From NCBI GenBank assembly GCA_015660815.1, contig JACSDF010000004.1, positions 1 to 61,427 on the forward strand: DNA of 61,427 nucleotides. The letters are read 5' to 3'. Shown here piece by piece: positions 56,968-61,427 of this stretch. Both the position numbers and the translations under genes were made by a program. Below the pieces are notes generated by a model. It had not been told where the DNA came from. It saw only the letters and a program-made list of their open reading frames with translations, and did no database searches. Every line of letters begins with the position of its first letter. Position 1 is the stretch's first letter. The stretch is from Actinomycetota bacterium. GTDB lineage: Bacteria; Actinomycetota; Actinomycetes; Nanopelagicales; Nanopelagicaceae.

Positions 56968-57522
56968 TTAAAAAGATAGTCTCTTAAACTCTTGCGCCGA
57001 CAACTCGTAAATCTCTTCAGGTCCATCTATCTCATCCATTTGCTGACCTACATGGCTAAATCCAAACTTCTTTACAAGGGCGATTGATGCGGAATTGCTG
57101 GCAGAAACTGTATATCTCAAGGTCTTTACACCTTCCTGCGCACAAACCCAACCCCACATTCCAGCCAACGCTTCGAAAGCAAAACCCTGTCTTTGAAATG
57201 CGGGGCAAACACCCAGACCAATTTCAATCATTCCATGCTCATCTGGAGCCCCATGAAAACTAGTGCTACCTATAATTTCACGATTCTCTTTCAGAACCAT
57301 CCATCGCACAAACCATTTATTGAGCCGCGGTTCAACTTTTACTTGCGGCACTCGCCAAGCGAGTGGTCCTGAGCCATCGATTAACTCGCGGTGCGGATTA
57401 GTAAAGCCTTTGCCCTCATAAATCCATGGATCTTCAGGTGTTTCAAAGAGCGAGATTAGTTCAGCAACGTTTAAGTGATGAAGTTCTAAGCGAGGCGTAT
57501 CAATTACTTCCTGCCTATCCAT
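56968..57522 (-). CDS. GNAT-family N-acetyltransferase (RimJ/RimL-like)
   Basis: The 184-residue protein begins DTPRLELHHLNVAELI, the usual start of RimJ/RimL-type acetyltransferases. It has the acetyl-CoA motif GLGVCPAFQRQGFAFEAL and YTVSASNSASIALVKKFGF near the end. The substrate is unknown. The frame extends to 57576, but ATG 57522 starts the conserved domain and overlaps the DinB stop by 8 bases, so the two are co-translated. It ends 7 bases from tRNA-Val on the opposite strand. Confidence 0.85.
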   Translation of the reverse strand: MDRQEVIDTPRLELHHLNVAELISLFETPEDPWIYEGKGFTNPHRELIDGSGPLAWRVPQVKVEPRLNKWFVRWMVLKENREIIGSTSFHGAPDEHGMIEIGLGVCPAFQRQGFAFEALAGMWGWVCAQEGVKTLRYTVSASNSASIALVKKFGFSHVGQQMDEIDGPEEIYELSAQEFKRLSF

Positions 57523-58015
57523 CAATTGAATTAATCTCACCAGCAATATCTGAGTAGGCCCAAAGATCAATCTCATCTAGATCTAGAATGCGAATTCCAT
57601 GCACCTTTAACGTATCTGAAATCTGGGCACGGTGTTCGGTTGCATGATGAATCGACTGAGAAATGATCGTTGAACGCGATCTCTCGACGCTACGGCCTTC
57701 GCGGGTATACGTATTTATTTCATCAGGTTTATGCGATTCGATGCGCAAAATCTCATCAGCTTGGGCGCAATATTTCTGCAAATCGGTTAGCGGAATTACC
57801 ATTTCCTGATTTAACCCAGTTGAAACCGTGATTCCGGATACGCGTTGGGCATATCCCCCAGCCGCAAATACGATGTGACCAGCTAACTCTTGAATCGACC
57901 AATCATTTTCGGTGAGTTTGAGTTGCCAATCAGATTCTGTTAATTGCTCCAATGAGCCAAGAACATATTGATTTGCCCAAGCCATATGTAGAAGTAATTT
58001 TTCTTGATTGAGCAT
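57515..58015 (-). CDS. DinB-like metal-binding protein
   Basis: A 166-residue four-helix DinB/YfiT-type protein. The metal-binding histidines are in ELAGHIVFAAGGYAQR near residue 47 and SIHHATEHRAQI near 122-129, the HxxxHRxQ form. Family members bind nickel or zinc, and some act as thiol transferases. The activity here cannot be named. AGAGGAG precedes the ATG by about 6 bases. It forms a pair with the downstream acetyltransferase. Confidence 0.83.
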   Translation of the reverse strand: MLNQEKLLLHMAWANQYVLGSLEQLTESDWQLKLTENDWSIQELAGHIVFAAGGYAQRVSGITVSTGLNQEMVIPLTDLQKYCAQADEILRIESHKPDEINTYTREGRSVERSRSTIISQSIHHATEHRAQISDTLKVHGIRILDLDEIDLWAYSDIAGEINSIDG

Positions 58016-58073
58016 TTTAAACTCCTCTGGTTAGCGTTACTGTGTTAAATAATGGCGCTCGTCGAGTTAAAAA

Positions 58074-61000
58074 TTATCGATTAGGCCGCCATAGCGCGGT
58101 AATAATGAAGTCGGTTGTTCCCACCTTTATAATTGATCCCTGCAGGTAGGTTTTTCCTCCAGAACTCCAACCGTTGAATGTAAAGCCAACTCGCGTGATA
58201 CCAGCACCTGAAGGAATTTTGAAGGTTGTACCTTCTGCAACTGGGTTCTGGGTTGGAATTGTTCCAACGCCGCCCCCTAATAGATAGGTCACAGAACGAA
58301 GTTCGGCTTGAACCCAAACGGCAGTTAAAACTATGTTTGTGCCACCGACGGTGTACAGATCACCAGGTTCATAATTCTTAGATCCATCAAACCAGCTTCC
58401 GAAACTTGATCCCGTTTTACTTAATCCTGTTGGAGCTGCAACTACAAAACTTGCCCCAACTGCCACATTGAGTGAAGTAGGTCTGGTTCCAGAACCGCCT
58501 CCAGATTGGTAGGTGACGCTGCGAGTGATTGCGGAGATCCATTGGGCAGCTAAAACAACATTCGATGCACCAACTGTGTATTGGGCACCTGGTTGAAGAA
58601 TTGCGGTGCCATCTGACCATCCCCCAAAGGCGAAGCCGGTACGGCTAATTGTCGCTGCAACTGCAACTGTAAAGCTTCCACCGGTTGGTACGGCTGCTTG
58701 AATAGGAAGCGTTCCAGTACCACCACCTAAGGCGTAAGTAATAGTTTGAGGAACCGCCGCGATCCAAATTGCAGTCAAGACAACGTTCAAATTTCCAACC
58801 GTATAGGTCGCACCGGCAAGATAAGGATCATTACCATCGGACCAACGGCTAAAGGTAAAGCCTGCGCGGGAAATTCCGTCTGCTTCGGCAACAATAAATT
58901 TACCGCCCGATGGTAATGGTGATTCCGTTGGAAGCGTTCCAGTTCCGCCACCCAATGCATATCTAATTGTTCGAGTTGGCGCAGCACTCCACTGGGCAGT
59001 TAGAACAACATTGCGTGTAGGAATTGTGTACGTAGCACCTGGTGGGAAAGTACTTGTTCCATCGGACCAATTAGTAAATGTGAATCCGTTCCGTGTCAGA
59101 CCAGCATCGTTTGCAAGTTCAATCTCGGAACCGGTTGCTACTGGATCCTGTCTTGGTAGAGTTCCAGATCCACCACCAAGCGCGTATGTCACTGTACGTA
59201 GAACAATTTCATTCCATGCTGCAGTCAATGTTACGTTAGAGGCTCCGACCGTAAATGTTGCACCAGGAAGATAGCTCGTTGTTCCCTCTAGCCATCCGGT
59301 AAAGGCAAAGCCAATACGAGACAGACCACTTCCACTTGCGACTTCAAATGTTTGACCAACGGCAACACTTGTCTGTGTTGGAAGCGTTCCAGTTCCGCCG
59401 CCGAGGTTATATGTAATTGTGCGAGCCACAACTTCACTCCAGACAGCGGTCAAGACGATATTAGTCGTCGATGCCGTGTAGCTTGCTCCAGCTGCGTAAA
59501 AGACTGAGCCATTGTTCCAATTGCTGAAAGTGAAACCTTCGCGAGTAAATCCGGTACTTGCCGCAGTTCTAAAGGTAAGTCCTTGAATCACTGGTGTTTG
59601 GGTAGGAACAGTTCCCACACCACCACCTAGGTTATATGTCACCGTTCTTGATGGGTTAACCGTCCATACGGCAGTAAAGACAACGTTGTTCGCGCCCATC
59701 GTATAAGCCGATCCGGCTCCAAAGCTATTTGTTCCATCATTCCAAGCACTGAAAGCAAATCCCGGACGAGTAAATCCTTCATGTCCGGCCAAAATAAAGC
59801 TTGCACCGATTGATACAGCTTCTTGGAGAGGCGCAACGCTTCCGCTACCAACACTGATTGTGGCGCTGCCCACGCTGACTGTTGCACTGCCCGAACTGAT
59901 CGTGGTACTACCAACCGAGTATGTGACGGTACGAGTTGGATTAGGCGACCAAACTGCAGAAAGCGTTACATCAGCGCTTCCAACAACATATGTGGTTCCA
60001 GCTCCGAAGCTGCTGGATCCATCCGACCATGCAACGAATGTGAATCCAGGACGAAGTGCTGGTTGTCCGGCAACTGTGAAACTTAAACCTTCAACGACAT
60101 CGGCCTGTGTGGCAACTGTCCCAGTTCCTCCATTAAGTCTGTAATTTACACTTCTACTTCCAAGAGCAGTCCATTGCGCACTCAAAGTTATGCTAACTGT
60201 TCTTACAACATAAGTAGATCCAGGAGCGTAGCTAAGTGTTCCGTCGGACCAGTCGCTAAATCTGAATCCCGCTCTTGTTAAGCCAGCTCCATCGGCAATA
60301 GTAAAGCTTGCGCCTTCCGAGGTTGGTGGTTGCAAAGGAACTGTTCCAGTGCCACCGTTAAGAGTGTACGTAACACTTTGGCGAGTACCAGCATTCCAGA
60401 GTGCAAAGAGAGTTACATTTGCAGCGAATGCATAACTTCCTTGATTAGGATAGGCGACCGCTGCATCAAGCGCTGTCGAAGTAGCCCATCCACCAAATGT
60501 AAAGCCAGCTCGTGTAAAGGTATTTGGAATGAGATTTGTAGGAGTATTGGTTGCTTGAGTGTAGTCAGCGCCAACTCCTCCATTAGCTACAAAGGTGACG
60601 GTTGAATTAAGTGCAACGCTCCATTGAGCCGTCAATGTGATGTTGCTTCCACCGACCTCGAAAGAGCTTCCAACTGCATATGAAACTGCAGCAATTCCAG
60701 AACCAGAAGATAACCACGTAGTAAAGGTGAATCCAGGTCGAGTAAATGTATTAGCTGCGATGGTGAAGGTCAAACCTTGCGCAACCTCGGCTTGAGTTGG
60801 TGCGGTTCCAGTTACAACTGTTGATCCCGCCGTGTATGTCACGGTTCGTGTCACACCTGCAGATAAAGTCACACTCGCTGTTGCAACGGTTAAGCCTGAA
60901 ACGGTATATGTAATCGTAAATGTTGTTCCAATTGCACCTTGCAAAGTGAGGTTTGTAAATGTTGCGACACCAGCAACGGCCGTGGCGGTGGTAGAACCAG

Positions 61001-61427
61001 TCAACGTTCCTCCATTATTGACGGTTGCAGTAACAATTGAGGATGAATCACTCGTTACAGTATTGCCACTAGCATCTTGAATACTTATCTGAGGTTGCGT
61101 CGTAAATGCAATTCCATTTGCCGTTCCAACAGATGCTCGCGTAATTCCAACCTTGCTTGCAGCACCAGCACCGAGTGTGATTGTCTGCGTTGCAACGGTG
61201 AGACCAGTTGCAGTGAATGTGATTGTGTAAGAGCCAGATGGGCCTGAAATACCAAGTCCGCTAAATGTAGCAACTCCGTTGATTGCATTAACGGTAAGTG
61301 TGCCGATCAAAGATCCGCCAGAACCTGAAGTGAGTGAAGCGGTTATGGCCGAACCAGTAGAAACCGCAAATGAATTTGCATCCTGGAAAGCAACCGCTGG
61401 CTGAGTCGTAAAGGCAACACCGCTAGT
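58074..61427 (-). CDS. giant surface-type protein with Ig-like and twelve InlB-type B-repeats (5' end outside window)
   Basis: The frame is open through the right edge, so the visible 1117 residues are the C-terminal part. From 61427 to about 60850 there are two Ig-like repeats of about 90 residues (FTTQP..I.QDASGN then GVATF). Then come twelve repeats of about 75 residues to the stop, with the pattern TVTY..GGGTGT.PTQ, G.TR.GFTF..W.DG, Y..G..Y.VG..NV.LTA.W, as in the InlB B-repeat (Flg_new) family. Such proteins are usually exported and bind surfaces or ligands. The C-terminus ends LWRPNR with no LPxTG, membrane helix or other anchor. The N-terminal signal, if any, lies outside. Confidence 0.85.
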   Translation of the reverse strand, partial: TSGVAFTTQPAVAFQDANSFAVSTGSAITASLTSGSGGSLIGTLTVNAINGVATFSGLGISGPSGSYTITFTATGLTVATQTITLGAGAASKVGITRASVGTANGIAFTTQPQISIQDASGNTVTSDSSSIVTATVNNGGTLTGSTTATAVAGVATFTNLTLQGAIGTTFTITYTVSGLTVATASVTLSAGVTRTVTYTAGSTVVTGTAPTQAEVAQGLTFTIAANTFTRPGFTFTTWLSSGSGIAAVSYAVGSSFEVGGSNITLTAQWSVALNSTVTFVANGGVGADYTQATNTPTNLIPNTFTRAGFTFGGWATSTALDAAVAYPNQGSYAFAANVTLFALWNAGTRQSVTYTLNGGTGTVPLQPPTSEGASFTIADGAGLTRAGFRFSDWSDGTLSYAPGSTYVVRTVSITLSAQWTALGSRSVNYRLNGGTGTVATQADVVEGLSFTVAGQPALRPGFTFVAWSDGSSSFGAGTTYVVGSADVTLSAVWSPNPTRTVTYSVGSTTISSGSATVSVGSATISVGSGSVAPLQEAVSIGASFILAGHEGFTRPGFAFSAWNDGTNSFGAGSAYTMGANNVVFTAVWTVNPSRTVTYNLGGGVGTVPTQTPVIQGLTFRTAASTGFTREGFTFSNWNNGSVFYAAGASYTASTTNIVLTAVWSEVVARTITYNLGGGTGTLPTQTSVAVGQTFEVASGSGLSRIGFAFTGWLEGTTSYLPGATFTVGASNVTLTAAWNEIVLRTVTYALGGGSGTLPRQDPVATGSEIELANDAGLTRNGFTFTNWSDGTSTFPPGATYTIPTRNVVLTAQWSAAPTRTIRYALGGGTGTLPTESPLPSGGKFIVAEADGISRAGFTFSRWSDGNDPYLAGATYTVGNLNVVLTAIWIAAVPQTITYALGGGTGTLPIQAAVPTGGSFTVAVAATISRTGFAFGGWSDGTAILQPGAQYTVGASNVVLAAQWISAITRSVTYQSGGGSGTRPTSLNVAVGASFVVAAPTGLSKTGSSFGSWFDGSKNYEPGDLYTVGGTNIVLTAVWVQAELRSVTYLLGGGVGTIPTQNPVAEGTTFKIPSGAGITRVGFTFNGWSSGGKTYLQGSIIKVGTTDFIITALWRPNR
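59845..59928 (-). repeat. 21-base tandem repeat inside the giant repeat gene
   Basis: Four adjoining 21-base units (59845, 59866, 59887 and 59908), the last degenerate, encode the heptad-like stretch SATVSVGSATISVGS. The insert lengthens the fifth B-repeat by about 21 residues. All units keep the frame. Confidence 0.7.

Noticed and set aside
59845-59928. CRISPR-like regular repeats
   Set aside because: The units touch each other without spacers, are only 21 bases, diverge from each other and are in frame inside a protein gene.
58074-61427. Long plus-strand reading frames opposite the giant repeat gene
   Set aside because: They mirror the low-complexity Gly/Thr/Ser coding of the minus strand, lack start signals and show no protein family features.

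Overview
The window reads as a core-genome segment of a streamlined, AT-leaning actinobacterium. The evidence is the gene order (hisG-hisE-rpe-rsmB-fmt-def-priA-metK-coaBC-rpoZ-gmk/mihF-pyr operon-bldD-nusB-efp-aro operon-mltG-ruvX-alaS-aspS-hisS, then rel-secF-secD-ruvBAC-yebC-pdxTS-pimA-patA-pgsA-HIT-thrS) together with actinobacterial hallmark proteins: actinobacterial-type IHF, BldD, a PriA without ATPase motifs, and the PIM lipid cluster. Low-looking GC, many 1-8 base gene overlaps, missing intergenic space at convergent gene ends and likely leaderless genes suggest a small-genome freshwater type such as the Nanopelagicales (acI). That placement is an inference, not something the sequence proves.

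Layout. 1-143 is the start of ung, cut by the window edge, followed by an ABC ATPase. serB faces the histidine genes hisG and hisE. 3447-11481 holds rpe, rsmB, fmt, def, priA, metK, coaBC and rpoZ. 11517-12389 is one reading frame joining actinobacterial IHF to guanylate kinase. 12418-22057 is a complete de novo UMP operon (pyrR-pyrB-pyrC-carA-carB-pyrK-pyrD-pyrF) with a PyrR-type RNA hairpin next to the pyrR ribosome binding site. bldD diverges from pyrR. 22666-29627 carries nusB, efp, the shikimate genes aroQ-aroB-aroK-aroC-aroE, a small prepilin-peptidase-like protein, mltG and ruvX. 29636-36366 has alaS, a DUF948 protein, aspS, hisS and a metallo-beta-lactamase hydrolase. A divergent DUF349 gene (plus strand) is preceded by three dyads. 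37837-44775 is rel, secF, secD, ruvB, ruvA and ruvC. 44837-47130 is yebC and the PLP synthase pair pdxT/pdxS. 47171-51358 is a DUF3048 lipoprotein, a LemA-like protein and the PIM lipid genes. A plus-strand remnant-like EF-G relative, an HIT phosphorylase, thrS and the folate genes pabC and pabB follow.

From 56293 three tRNA genes (Gly-GCC, Cys-GCA, Val-GAC) surround a stand-alone mannose-6-phosphate-isomerase-type cupin. Beyond tRNA-Val the window changes character: a GNAT acetyltransferase, a DinB-like protein and the 3' part of a very large repeat protein with twelve InlB-type B-repeats, running off the right edge.

Most genes lie on the minus strand and form long translationally coupled operons. 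The five complete plus-strand protein genes are single inserts (serB, bldD, DUF349, the EF-G-like gene and the cupin). No stretch longer than about 170 bases lacks a gene. No rRNA, CRISPR array, insertion sequence or phage gene is visible. The observations I would check first are the mIHF-Gmk fusion with a preserved internal start, the BldD c-di-GMP signature, the PyrR leader hairpin, the overlapping divergent leaderless promoters at 51364-51373, the nucleotide-binding-deficient EF-G-like protein and the giant repeat protein.
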